A stretch of 64,000 nt of DNA. Origin: JALORV01 sp963712485. Lineage in GTDB: Bacteria; Pseudomonadota; Gammaproteobacteria; Burkholderiales; Burkholderiaceae_F. Positions 39,572 to 48,434 of the stretch are shown one piece after another. The position numbers and the translations under genes were made by a program. The notes under the pieces were generated by a model, which saw nothing but the letters and a program-made list of their open reading frames with translations, was not told the DNA's origin and ran no database searches. Every line of letters starts with the position of its first letter. The first letter of the stretch is position 1. The stretch lies in assembly GCA_963712485.1 (NCBI GenBank), contig CAVQID010000036.1, forward strand, positions 62,001 to 126,000. Reading direction: 5' to 3'.

Positions 39572-40600
39572 ATGTCTTATCGAATGCCGAAAACCTGGCG
39601 CGGCCGGGCGCTGACCCTTGCTACAGTAGTGGCGCTTGTCCTGGTGGCCGGCTATTTCGGCGCGCGTTGGTACGCCGAGGCGCGACCTTTGCCGATGCGT
39701 GGGGACACGGTCGAGTTCCAGGTCAAGCCCGGCGCGTCTGCACGGGGTGCGGCGCAATCGGCACGCGAAGCCGGACTCGGTGTCAACGAAGTCGCGTTTG
39801 CCGCACTGGCACGGCTGACGGGCACCGCGCAGACGCTGCGCGCGGGACGCTATCGCGTCGAGCGCGGCACCACCTTGATTCAGTTGCTGGCAAAGTTGCG
39901 CGCGGGTGATGTGATGCGCGAACGGCTGACGGTCGTCGAGGGCATTACTTTCCGTGAACTGCGGGCGCTGCTGGCAGCCACCGCGGACCTGCGCCAGGAC
40001 AGCGCCGGCATGACGCCCGTGCAACTGCTGCAGGCGATCGGCGCCAAGGAATCCCACCCCGAAGGCCTGTTTGCTCCGGATACCTACGTCTACGAACCGG
40101 GCAGCAGTGACCTCGACATCTGGCGCCAGGCGTACCGGGCGCAGATGACGGCACTGCAGGAAGCCTGGGACGCGCGGCAGTCCGATCTCCCGTACGCGTC
40201 GCCGTATGAGGCATTGATCATGGCTTCGATCATCGAAAAGGAAACCGGACAGGTGTCGGAGCGGCCGATGATCGGTGGCGTGTTCGTCAATCGGCTCAAG
40301 CGGGGCATGCTGCTGCAGACCGATCCGACGATCATCTACGGCCTCGGTGAGCGCTTCGACGGCAACCTGCGCAAGCGCGATCTGATCGCCGACGGGCCCT
40401 ACAACTCGTACACGCGAACGGGGCTGCCACCGACGCCGATCGCGCTGCCAGGCCGCGCGGCAATTGCCGCGGCCCTCAACCCCGCGGCGACCGATGCACT
40501 GTACTTCGTCGCTCGTGGCGACGGGACGTCACAGTTCTCGAGTTCGCTGGACGCGCACAATCGCGCGGTGGACAAATACCAGCGTGGCGGCAGCCGATGA
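39572..40600 (+). CDS. mltG: Endolytic murein transglycosylase MltG
   Basis: It cleaves nascent peptidoglycan glycan strands. One N-terminal membrane helix (about residues 9-29: ALTLATVVALVLVAGYFGARW) is followed by a LysM-like region and the YceG domain with the catalytic Glu in ASIIEKETGQVSERPMIGGVF and DPTIIYGLG. ATG 39572 is preferred because AGGTGG lies 12 bases upstream; ATG 39584 is also possible. The stop overlaps tmk (ATGA). Confidence 0.95.
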   Translation: MSYRMPKTWRGRALTLATVVALVLVAGYFGARWYAEARPLPMRGDTVEFQVKPGASARGAAQSAREAGLGVNEVAFAALARLTGTAQTLRAGRYRVERGTTLIQLLAKLRAGDVMRERLTVVEGITFRELRALLAATADLRQDSAGMTPVQLLQAIGAKESHPEGLFAPDTYVYEPGSSDLDIWRQAYRAQMTALQEAWDARQSDLPYASPYEALIMASIIEKETGQVSERPMIGGVFVNRLKRGMLLQTDPTIIYGLGERFDGNLRKRDLIADGPYNSYTRTGLPPTPIALPGRAAIAAALNPAATDALYFVARGDGTSQFSSSLDAHNRAVDKYQRGGSR

Positions 40601-41214
40601 CCGGACGCGGCCGCTTCATCACGTTCGAGGGCATCGACGGCGCAGGCAAGAGCACGCAGATCGACGTCGTCGCGGAAGCGCTTCGCGCGCGCGGGGTGCC
40701 GCTCGTGATCACGCGCGAGCCGGGCGGAACAGCCCTCGGCGAGTCGCTGCGCGAACTGATCCTCAACCAGTCCATGAGTGCGGAGACGGAGACGCTGCTG
40801 CTCTTTGCTGCACGCGCGGAACATCTCGCGCTCGTGATCCGGCCGGCGCTCGCGGCCGGGCAGTGGGTGCTGTGTGATCGCTTCACCGACGCGTCCTATG
40901 CGTACCAGGCCGGTGGTCGCGGCGTGCCGCGCGAACGGATCGCGGCGCTTGAGCACTGGGTGCACGCGGGCCTGCAGCCCGATCTGACGCTGCTTTTCGA
41001 CGTGCCGCCGGAAGTCGCCGCGCAGCGGCTGGCGCGCGCCCGTGCGGCGGACCGGTTCGAAGCCGAGGAGGTCGGTTTCTTCCAGGCCGTACGGCGCGAA
41101 TACCTCGAGCGCGCCCGCGCCGAGCCCGCACGTTTTGTCGTCGTGGACGGTACGCGTGCGCCCGAGGCGTTGCGCACGCAACTCGCGGAACTGATGCAAC
41201 AGTGGAACGGCTGA
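40597..41214 (+). CDS. tmk: Thymidylate kinase
   Basis: Phosphorylates dTMP to dTDP. The Walker A loop is FEGIDGAGKST; REPGGT, the DRFTDASYAYQAGGRG dTMP/lid region and the C-terminal family residues are present. 205 residues is normal. It overlaps mltG by 4 bases and holB by 13. Colocation with holB is standard in proteobacteria. Confidence 0.97.
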   Translation: MTGRGRFITFEGIDGAGKSTQIDVVAEALRARGVPLVITREPGGTALGESLRELILNQSMSAETETLLLFAARAEHLALVIRPALAAGQWVLCDRFTDASYAYQAGGRGVPRERIAALEHWVHAGLQPDLTLLFDVPPEVAAQRLARARAADRFEAEEVGFFQAVRREYLERARAEPARFVVVDGTRAPEALRTQLAELMQQWNG

Positions 41215-42269
41215 CGCCTTTGCCGTGGCAGACGGCGTTGTGGGCACAGGTGGCGCGCATGCCGCAGCGCTTGCCACATGCGATCCTGCTGCACGGGGCA
41301 CGCGGTATCGGCAAGCGCCACTTTGCACGCATGCTGGCCCAGGGATTGATGTGCGAGTCGCCCGACGCGCGGTTGATGGCCTGCGGCGCATGCGCCGGCT
41401 GCCTGCTGGTGGCGGCAGATAATCATCCAGACCTGCGCTGGCTCGTTCCGGAGGTCGACCAGCCGCTGCGTGAAGTGCCCGAAGGCATCGACGACGGCGC
41501 CGCGGCGCCCGGCAAGGCAACGAAGGCGAGCCGCGCGATCCTCATCGATCAGGTGCGCCAGATCAGCGAGTTCCTGTCGCTCGCGGCCCACCGTGGCGGC
41601 CGGCGCGTCGTGCTGCTGGCCCCGGCGGAAGCGCTCAACAGTGCAGCGGCCAACGCCCTGTTGAAGGTTCTCGAAGAACCGCCGACCGGCGCGATCTTCA
41701 TCGCGGTGACCGACGAACTGGACGATGTGCTGCCGACCGTGCGCTCGCGCTGCGTGCTGCTGCGGGCTCCGGTGCCCACTACCGACGAGGCGCTGACCTG
41801 GCTGCGCTCCAGGGGCGTCGACGATGCCGAAGCCAAGTTGGCTGAAGCCGGAGGCGCTCCGATAGGCCTCGACAAAGAGGAGGAGGGGGACCGCGCGCTG
41901 GCGCCGGATGCCCGGGTCCGACTGTTGGAGGCGCTGGGTCGAGGAGGGCGCCTGACGCTGGCCGACGTGACGGCGGCTGTCCCGAGGGATGTCGAAGTCA
42001 GCGGAGCGATCCGTCTGTTTCAGCGCTGGGGATGGGACTTATTGGCGGAAAGGACGGCGGGTCGTCTTCGTTACTATCCCCGGCAGCAGCGTACGATCAG
42101 CGCGGTGGCACGTACTTGCGAGGCGGAGCGCCTGCTCGGCTGGCTCGGGGAGCTGACCGAAGCCCAGGCTCTTTCCGAGCACCCACTCAATGCGAAGCTG
42201 GCGGTTGAGCGTGCACTGATCGGATACATGGACGCATTCCGTCCAGTGCGGTACGGGGACAAGGGATAA
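41202..42269 (+). CDS. holB: DNA polymerase III delta' subunit
   Basis: Clamp-loader subunit. It starts at GTG 41202 inside tmk. The ATPase-like core has GARGIGKRHF (a degenerate P-loop), four zinc-binding cysteines in CESPDARLMACGACAGC, ILIDQVRQISEFLSLAAHRGGRRVVLL, and NALLKVLEEPPTGAIFI (the sensor-containing region). 355 residues. Next gene, pilZ, begins 8 bases after its stop. Confidence 0.93.
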   Translation: MERLTPLPWQTALWAQVARMPQRLPHAILLHGARGIGKRHFARMLAQGLMCESPDARLMACGACAGCLLVAADNHPDLRWLVPEVDQPLREVPEGIDDGAAAPGKATKASRAILIDQVRQISEFLSLAAHRGGRRVVLLAPAEALNSAAANALLKVLEEPPTGAIFIAVTDELDDVLPTVRSRCVLLRAPVPTTDEALTWLRSRGVDDAEAKLAEAGGAPIGLDKEEEGDRALAPDARVRLLEALGRGGRLTLADVTAAVPRDVEVSGAIRLFQRWGWDLLAERTAGRLRYYPRQQRTISAVARTCEAERLLGWLGELTEAQALSEHPLNAKLAVERALIGYMDAFRPVRYGDKG

Positions 42270-42277
42270 GACGCCTG

Positions 42278-42661
42278 ATGAATGATGCCGCAGTGAAACC
42301 CCCGGCCAATGGCCAACCGGCAGGCGCGCGACCCGCGGTACTGTCGCTGTCGATCAAGGAAAAGGCTGCGCTGTACGCCGCCTACATGCCGTATCTGAAA
42401 AACGGCGGCATCTTCGTTCCGACGACGCGTCAGTATCAGCTCGGTGACGACGTCTACCTGATCCTGACGCTGCTTGACGACTCGACACGCATTCCGGTGG
42501 CCGGCAAGGTGGTCTGGATCAGTCCGGCAGCCGGCGGCAACAAGACGCCGGGCATCGGTGTGCATTTTCCTGCCGACGATTCGGGCGCGATGGCGCGCAA
42601 GCGCATTGAAGATGCTCTGGGCGCAGCGTTGAAGTCGGCCCGCCCGACCCACACCCTGTAG
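42278..42661 (+). CDS. pilZ: PilZ-domain protein
   Basis: A 127-residue PilZ protein of the type encoded next to holB and required for type IV pilus function in Pseudomonas. It has LSLSIKEKAALYAAYMPYLKNGGIFVPT and VWISPAAGGNKTPGIGVHF. The cyclic-di-GMP motif (RxxxR and D/NxSxxG) is not evident, so it may not bind the messenger. Gene order holB-pilZ-tatD is conserved. Confidence 0.93.
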   Translation: MNDAAVKPPANGQPAGARPAVLSLSIKEKAALYAAYMPYLKNGGIFVPTTRQYQLGDDVYLILTLLDDSTRIPVAGKVVWISPAAGGNKTPGIGVHFPADDSGAMARKRIEDALGAALKSARPTHTL

Positions 42662-42702
42662 TCTTCGCGTTGTCCTGCCGCCTGCTTGGCGGCGGCATTA
42701 CC

Positions 42703-43491
42703 ATGTTCGTCGATTCCCATTGCCATCTCTCGTTCCCTGAGCTGGCCGGCGACCTTGCCGGCGTGCTGGCGCGCATGCGCAGTGCGGGTGTCGAGGCGGC
42801 ACTCAACGTCTGTACGACACTGGAGGAGTTTCCCCGCGTCCTGGCGACGGCCGAGGCGGCTGCGAACCTGTATGCGTCCGTCGGCGTCCATCCCGACTAC
42901 ACCGACACGCCCGAACCGACGGTCGAACTGCTGGCGCGCCTGGCAGACCACCCCAAGGTGGTCGCGATCGGTGAAACCGGGCTCGACTACTACCGCCGGT
43001 CCGAGCCCCTGGAGTGGCAGCGTGAACGTTTCCGGGTACACATCCGTGCCGCACGCGCATGCGGCAAGCCTCTGATCATTCATACGCGCGCGTCGGCCGC
43101 GGATACGCTGCGGCTGATGCGGGAGGAGGGCGCGGAGCACGCGGGCGGCGTGATGCACTGCTTCACCGAAACCGCCGACGTGGCGCGGCAGGCGATGGAC
43201 CTGGGCTTTTACATCTCGTATTCAGGAATCGTCACCTTCAGGAATGCTCGCGAACTGCAGGCTGCGGCGGCCACCGTCCCGCTCGACCGCCTGCTGATCG
43301 AGACGGATGCGCCGTATCTGGCCCCGGTGCCTTACCGGGGCAGGCAGAACGAACCGTCCTACGTGCCGCACGTCGCGCACAAGCTCGCGGAACTCCACAA
43401 CGTCGAATCAGATCTGATTGCGAGAGCGTCAACGGACAATTTCTATAGCTTATTCAAAGTGATGCGCGATAAAAAAGAGGTAATTTCTTAG
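42703..43491 (+). CDS. TatD-family metal-dependent hydrolase
   Basis: ATG 42703 gives the usual start MFVDSHCHLSF; the in-frame TTG at 42670 would add an unlike segment. Metal-binding motifs are HCH (SHCHLSF), the Glu in GETGLDYYR, HTR, HCFTE and the Asp in ETDAPYLAP. 262 residues. TatD-family members are DNases acting in DNA repair. The gene ends the plus-strand run; a convergent minus-strand gene follows. Confidence 0.94.
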   Translation: MFVDSHCHLSFPELAGDLAGVLARMRSAGVEAALNVCTTLEEFPRVLATAEAAANLYASVGVHPDYTDTPEPTVELLARLADHPKVVAIGETGLDYYRRSEPLEWQRERFRVHIRAARACGKPLIIHTRASAADTLRLMREEGAEHAGGVMHCFTETADVARQAMDLGFYISYSGIVTFRNARELQAAAATVPLDRLLIETDAPYLAPVPYRGRQNEPSYVPHVAHKLAELHNVESDLIARASTDNFYSLFKVMRDKKEVIS

Positions 43492-43513
43492 GTGTGAGGT
43501 GCGCTGCGGTCGG

Positions 43514-45013
43514 TTATTCGGCGCCGGCGTCCGCACTGTCGATCGGCGCGAGCGGCGCCAGCGCCGGGCCTTCCAGTACGCGTCCGTCCGCCGCAAATCG
43601 ACTGCCGTGACATGGACAGTCCCAGGACGACTCGGCCGAATTCCAGTGGACGATGCATTTGAGGTGCGTGCATACGGGCGAGATCATGATGACCGAACCG
43701 TCGGCCGCCCGATACGCCGCAACACGCTTACCGCGATGCTCGACGATGTCGCCGCTGCAGGGCTGCACCTGGTCCAGCGCCCGGCTCGAGCGGTCGGTCA
43801 CATAGTCCTGCAGGAACGACTTCATCACCAGCACGTTTTCTTCGATCACGCGGGGGGCGGACTTCACCGGCGTGATGCGTCGAGCCGAATACAGCTCCGC
43901 ATAGGGGTTGTCGCGTCCGACGATGGCGTCGGCGAGCAGTCGAGCCGCGAGCGTGCCGTACGTGAGACCGTCCGCCGCAAAGCCCGTCGCAATCATCGTC
44001 TCGACGCCTCGCGACGCGCCGATGTAGGGAATGAAGTCGGGTGAGTGATAGTTCTGCGCCGACCACCTGAATTGCGGCGCCAGACCAAACTGCGAACGCG
44101 CCCGCTCCTCGACGACGCGCTGTTCAGCGGCCCCGTCGTGCCGGCCGGTCTTCACTTCCTTGCCGATGACGACGAGCCAATGGCCGCGCTCCGTGACGAC
44201 ATGGCGTACCGAGTGGCCCTCCTCGCCGCGGCCCCAGTTGATCGCCTCGGGCACGGCCGCCGCCATCACGGCGCCGGCGACCGCGTACTCGCGATGCACC
44301 GTCATTTCGGCGTGTAGCCCGAAGATCCCCTTGGGCGTGTGCGTGGCCAGCACGACGACGGCGGCGCGCACCGCGCCGCGCCCGGTGCGAACGGTGTGCG
44401 CATCGTGGTCCACCGCAAGCGCCGGCGTGTCCTCGTAGATCCGGCAGGTGGGCGATGCGATGGATCGGGCGAGCGCGCGTACGTACGCGAGCGGGTGAAA
44501 CTGTGCCTGTCCCTCGATGCGCAACACCGGGCCGACTGCATGGCGCAGTTCGCTGCCGCTCTCGAACGAGCATTCGAGGCCGAGTTCCTGCACCAGGCCA
44601 AATTCGTCCCGCAGAGGCTCGCGCGCGCCGTCGTCGACGGCGTAGATCAGCTGCGACACGCGCCGGAATCCGCAATCGGCCGGCAGGCGACGCGCGATGT
44701 TTTCGATCAGGTTCACCGCCTCGAGCCGCGACTGCACGACACGGCGTGCGCTCTCGGTACCCCAGGCGGCGCATAGCTCCCGGAGCGGGCCGACCACGCC
44801 GTACAGATTGCCGGTCGAATGGCCGGTGGTTCCCTCGCCGACTTTCAGTGCTTCCAGGACGATGACTCGCCGGCCCGCATCGGAAAGCAGCGCCGCAAGT
44901 GTGATTCCGGTGATGCCGCCGCCGACAATCACGACATCGGTTTCGGCGTCGCCACGAAGCGGTGCGAAGTCGACGGCGGCCGTGCCGGCTTGCCAAACTG
45001 GGAGGTTGTTCAT
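43514..45013 (-). CDS. FAD-dependent oxidoreductase with C-terminal Rieske domain
   Basis: One gene joins two redox modules. The N-terminal 370 residues form a D-amino-acid-oxidase (DAO/DadA-like) fold with the dinucleotide motif VVIVGGGITGITLAALLSDAG. The C-terminal 90 residues carry a Rieske [2Fe-2S] centre, CTH and CPCH in CTHLKCIVHWNSAESSWDCPCHGSRF. ATG 45013 is chosen (MNNLPVW). DAO-Rieske fusions such as YhfW are known in bacteria. Electrons probably pass from the flavin to the cluster and on to an acceptor; substrate unknown. It is convergent with tatD. Confidence 0.92.
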   Translation of the reverse strand: MNNLPVWQAGTAAVDFAPLRGDAETDVVIVGGGITGITLAALLSDAGRRVIVLEALKVGEGTTGHSTGNLYGVVGPLRELCAAWGTESARRVVQSRLEAVNLIENIARRLPADCGFRRVSQLIYAVDDGAREPLRDEFGLVQELGLECSFESGSELRHAVGPVLRIEGQAQFHPLAYVRALARSIASPTCRIYEDTPALAVDHDAHTVRTGRGAVRAAVVVLATHTPKGIFGLHAEMTVHREYAVAGAVMAAAVPEAINWGRGEEGHSVRHVVTERGHWLVVIGKEVKTGRHDGAAEQRVVEERARSQFGLAPQFRWSAQNYHSPDFIPYIGASRGVETMIATGFAADGLTYGTLAARLLADAIVGRDNPYAELYSARRITPVKSAPRVIEENVLVMKSFLQDYVTDRSSRALDQVQPCSGDIVEHRGKRVAAYRAADGSVIMISPVCTHLKCIVHWNSAESSWDCPCHGSRFAADGRVLEGPALAPLAPIDSADAGAE

Positions 45014-45122
45014 CGCAAGATCCCGACCCAAGTTCCATCGGGTCGAGCAACGGCGGTGCCCGGATGCCTCGCTGAACTGCGGCGGCCGGGGCCGATCGAG
45101 GCAGCGGCGGGAATGCTGAAAT

Positions 45123-45668
45123 TCAGGCGAAGTCGGTGGCGCGCAACCGGTAGAGCACGTGGGGTTGCAGCCGGTGGCCGGCCGTCAGGCGCGGGTGATC
45201 GAAGTCCCCGTCGGGGTCGCGGCGCATGCCGATGCGTTCCATCACCCGCCGCGAGCGCCAGTTGGCGACAGTCGTGAAGGAAACGATTTCGTGCAGGCCA
45301 ATTTTTCCGAATCCGAAACCGAGTACCAGTCGCGCGGCTTCGGTCGCATAGCCTTTGCCCCAGCAGATCGATGCCATGCGCCAGCCGATCTCGACGCACG
45401 GCGTGAAGTGCGCCTCGAAGGTCGGCACCGACAGTCCGACGAAGCCGACGCAGTGGCCGTCGATATCCAGGCACCACCACCCCCAGCCACGCGACTCGAG
45501 GGCGGCCTGGGCCCGGGCGATCAGCGAGTCGCTGTCCGATCGCGAAAGCGTTGCGGGAAAGTGCTCCATCACGACCGGATCGGCGTTCAGTGCCGCAAAG
45601 CGCTCGGCGTCGCGCGCCTCCCAGCCGCGCAGAAGCACGCGCGCGCCGCGGAGTGCTGCAATGGCCAT
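45123..45668 (-). CDS. GNAT acetyltransferase, RimJ/RimL-like
   Basis: 181 residues with the GNAT pattern: LLRGWEARDAERFAALNADPVVMEHFP at the start, then SVPTFEAHFTPCVEIGWRMASICWGKGYATEAARLVLGFGF (acetyl-CoA loop GKGYAT) and NWRSRRVMERIGMRRD. Such proteins acetylate protein N-termini or small molecules. Its start overlaps the stop of the CNT transporter gene by one base (TGATG), so it is probably coupled to nupC expression. Confidence 0.9.
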   Translation of the reverse strand: MAIAALRGARVLLRGWEARDAERFAALNADPVVMEHFPATLSRSDSDSLIARAQAALESRGWGWWCLDIDGHCVGFVGLSVPTFEAHFTPCVEIGWRMASICWGKGYATEAARLVLGFGFGKIGLHEIVSFTTVANWRSRRVMERIGMRRDPDGDFDHPRLTAGHRLQPHVLYRLRATDFA

Positions 45669-46912
45669 CAGACGAGGACTCCTACCAGGGCCGCCGTCGC
45701 GCAAGTCGCCAGCAGTCCCGCAAAGATCGATTTCATTCCCAGTTCGCCGAGTTCGGCGCGCCGGTCGGCGGGCAGCAGCGCGGAGAGGCCTCCGAGCATG
45801 ATGCCAAGGCTGCCAAAGTTTGCGAATCCGCATAGCGCATAGGTCAGCAGCAGCCGGCTGCGCTCGGAGAGCGCTCCGGGCGGCAGGCTGGCCAGATCGA
45901 CATACGCGATGAACTCGTTGAGCGCCGTCTTCTTGCCGAGAAGGGCTCCGGCCGTCAGCGCCTCCGCAGACGGAATGCCGAGCAGCCAGGCGAGCGGCGC
46001 AAAGATCCAGCCAAAGATGCGCTCGAGCGTCAGCGCGGTGCCGTTGACATCCGGCAGCAGTGCGAGCAGCCCGTTGGCCAGCGCCACCAGCGCGACGAAC
46101 ACGATCAGCATCGCAACGATGTTCAGCAGCAACTGCAGGCCCTCGAGCGTTCCGCGAGTCAGCGCCGCTACGGCGTTGGCGTCCTGACGGGCGAAGTCCA
46201 CACTCGCATCGTCGGTCAGTTGCGGCGGAACCATGATCGCCGCGATGACGATGGCCAACGGTGTCGCCACGATGGAGGCCACCAGCAGATGGCCCAGCGC
46301 GTTGGGCACGACCGGACCGAGGAAGGTCGCGTACAGAACGAGCACGGTGCCTGCAATCGTCGCCATGCCGCAGTTCATGACGATGAAAAGCTCGCCGCGG
46401 GAAAGACGAGCCAGGTACGGCGCGATGACCAGCGGAGCCTCCACCATGCCGACGAAGACATTGGCCGCCGCGGACACGCCGACCGATCCGCCAATGCCCA
46501 TCGTGCGCTTTAATACCCACGCAAACGCGCGTACGACCCGGGGCAACACGCCCCAGTGGAACAGCAGTGCCGAAAGCGCGGCGACCAGCAGCACCAGAGG
46601 CAGCGCGCGGAAGGCGAGCACGAAGTTCGCCGAGACCTGGGTAACCTCGAAGGGCGGCGGGCCTCCGCCGACATAACCGAACACGAAACTCGTCCCGGCC
46701 GTCATTGCCCGCTCGAAAACGTTGAGTGCAGCGTTCAGGCTGGCAAGCGCGGTGGCCAGGAGCGGGATCTTCAGCAGCGCGGCTGCCAGAACCGAAGCGA
46801 GCGCCACTCCGCTCGCCACGAGGCGCCATGGCACGGCACCTCGACGTTCCGAAAAGGTCCACGCCAGTGCCAGCAGCGCCGCGAGTCCGAATGCGCTTTG
46901 CAGGGTCTGCAT
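45668..46912 (-). CDS. CNT-family nucleoside transporter (NupC-like)
   Basis: A concentrative nucleoside transporter: about ten hydrophobic helices, with GIGGSVGVSAAANVFVGMVEAPLVIAPYLARLSRGELFIVMNCGMATIAGTVLVLY and GKKTALNEFIAYVDLA, the family's hallmark nucleoside/ion-binding regions. ATG 46912 lies behind GGGAGGGAGC. 414 residues suits the family. Substrate is nucleosides driven by protons or sodium, from family knowledge. Nothing nearby points to a specific nucleoside pathway. Confidence 0.92.
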   Translation of the reverse strand: MQTLQSAFGLAALLALAWTFSERRGAVPWRLVASGVALASVLAAALLKIPLLATALASLNAALNVFERAMTAGTSFVFGYVGGGPPPFEVTQVSANFVLAFRALPLVLLVAALSALLFHWGVLPRVVRAFAWVLKRTMGIGGSVGVSAAANVFVGMVEAPLVIAPYLARLSRGELFIVMNCGMATIAGTVLVLYATFLGPVVPNALGHLLVASIVATPLAIVIAAIMVPPQLTDDASVDFARQDANAVAALTRGTLEGLQLLLNIVAMLIVFVALVALANGLLALLPDVNGTALTLERIFGWIFAPLAWLLGIPSAEALTAGALLGKKTALNEFIAYVDLASLPPGALSERSRLLLTYALCGFANFGSLGIMLGGLSALLPADRRAELGELGMKSIFAGLLATCATAALVGVLV

Positions 46913-46993
46913 CCGCTCCCTCCCTGGAGCGGCGACATTGGAGCACAGGCTCGACGGCAACGCAGTAAGCTGAATAGTTAAATCGTTTATGCC

Positions 46994-48421
46994 GTGTCGC
47001 GAATGACTCCGACTGAGATCCCCGCCGCCTTGCACGGTGCGTTCGAGCGCCAGCGCGCCAGTTATGACGTCGCGCCGTTCCCGGAATGGGAAGTGCGGCG
47101 CGACCGGCTACGCCGCCTGCAATCCTTGATCAAGGATCGCGAGGCTGAGATTGAAGCCGCGATCGATGCCGACTTCGGCGGCCGTCCGCGGACCGAGACA
47201 CAGATCGCAGAGGTCTTTCCCAGCCTGGCCGAATTGAGGGTGGCGTTGCGCCAAGGCGCCAGGTGGATGAAGCCGCGCGGTGTCTGGGTGTCGAAGTGGT
47301 TCTTGCCTGCGCGGGCGCACATCCTGCCGCGACCGCTTGGCGTGGTCGGCATCATCGTGCCGTGGAACTACCCGCTGTTCCTGGCCGTCGGACCGCTCGC
47401 CGGCGCGTTGGCGGCTGGAAACCGGGCAATGGTGAAGATGTCGGAATACACCCCGGCGTTCTCCCAGCTTTTCGCCGAACTCGTCGCCAGGTCGTTCCAG
47501 CCGGACGAACTGACGGTGATCACCGGCGGGCCCGACGTGGCCGCGCAGTTTTCGGCGCTGCCATTCGACCATCTGCTGTTTACCGGCTCAACGTCGGTGG
47601 GACGGCGCGTGATGAGCGCGGCGGCACAGAACCTCACGCCCGTAACGCTCGAACTCGGCGGCAAGTCGCCGACGGTGGTCGCGCCCGGCTATCCGGTGCA
47701 GCGTGCAGCCGAGCGCATCCTGGCAGGCAAGCTGCTCAACGCCGGGCAGACCTGCATTGCGCCCGATTACGTGCTCGTGCCACGGTCGGATGTGGCGGAT
47801 TTCGTCGAGGCCACGCGAGCTCAGGCGCGCCGCATGTATCCGCGCGGGATCCAGGACCCCGACTATTGCAGTGTGATCAACCAGCGGCACTACGGACGGC
47901 TGGTCGGCCACCTGGAGCAAGCCCATGCCGCCGGCACCCGCGTACAGATGCTTTTCGATGGTCCCGACCGAAACGACGAGGCCCACCGGCTGGCGCCTGC
48001 AGTCCTGATCGATCCGCCGGCGTCGCTCGACGTCATGCGCGAGGAAATCTTCGGCCCATTGCTGCCGGTGATCAGCTACGACGACATCGCGCAGGCGGTT
48101 GCATTCGTCAATGCGCAGCCGCGGCCGCTCGCGCTCTATTGGTTCGACAATGACCGGAAGCGCGCCGAATGGGCTTTGCAGCAGACCCACGTCGGTGGCG
48201 TCTGCGTGAACGAAACGCTGATGCATATCGCGCAGGAAGAGCTGCCCTTCGGCGGCGTCGGCCCGTCCGGCATGGGGCATTACCACGGCCGCTGGGGCTT
48301 CGATACGTTCAGCAAACTGACGCCGGTGTTCAAGCAGTCGCGCCTCAACGGCATGAACCTTTTCATGCCGCCGTACGGTCCGCGCGTGGCGACGATTCTG
48401 CGGTTGATGAAGCGCTTCTAG
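46994..48421 (+). CDS. Aldehyde dehydrogenase, coniferyl aldehyde dehydrogenase-like
   Basis: NAD-dependent oxidation of an aldehyde. It has PWNYPLFLAVGPLAGALAAGN, the Glu region ELGGKSPTVV, the catalytic Cys in NAGQTCIAPDYV and a C-terminus (FNGMNLFMPPYG-like tail: SRLNGMNLFMPPYG) found in the coniferyl aldehyde dehydrogenase group. 475 residues. GTG 46994 or ATG 47003 can start it. It is divergent from the transporter gene and convergent with moeA. Substrate specificity within the group varies, so this call is family-level. Confidence 0.9.
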   Translation: MSRMTPTEIPAALHGAFERQRASYDVAPFPEWEVRRDRLRRLQSLIKDREAEIEAAIDADFGGRPRTETQIAEVFPSLAELRVALRQGARWMKPRGVWVSKWFLPARAHILPRPLGVVGIIVPWNYPLFLAVGPLAGALAAGNRAMVKMSEYTPAFSQLFAELVARSFQPDELTVITGGPDVAAQFSALPFDHLLFTGSTSVGRRVMSAAAQNLTPVTLELGGKSPTVVAPGYPVQRAAERILAGKLLNAGQTCIAPDYVLVPRSDVADFVEATRAQARRMYPRGIQDPDYCSVINQRHYGRLVGHLEQAHAAGTRVQMLFDGPDRNDEAHRLAPAVLIDPPASLDVMREEIFGPLLPVISYDDIAQAVAFVNAQPRPLALYWFDNDRKRAEWALQQTHVGGVCVNETLMHIAQEELPFGGVGPSGMGHYHGRWGFDTFSKLTPVFKQSRLNGMNLFMPPYGPRVATILRLMKRF

Positions 48422-48434
48422 CGCAAGAAACAAA

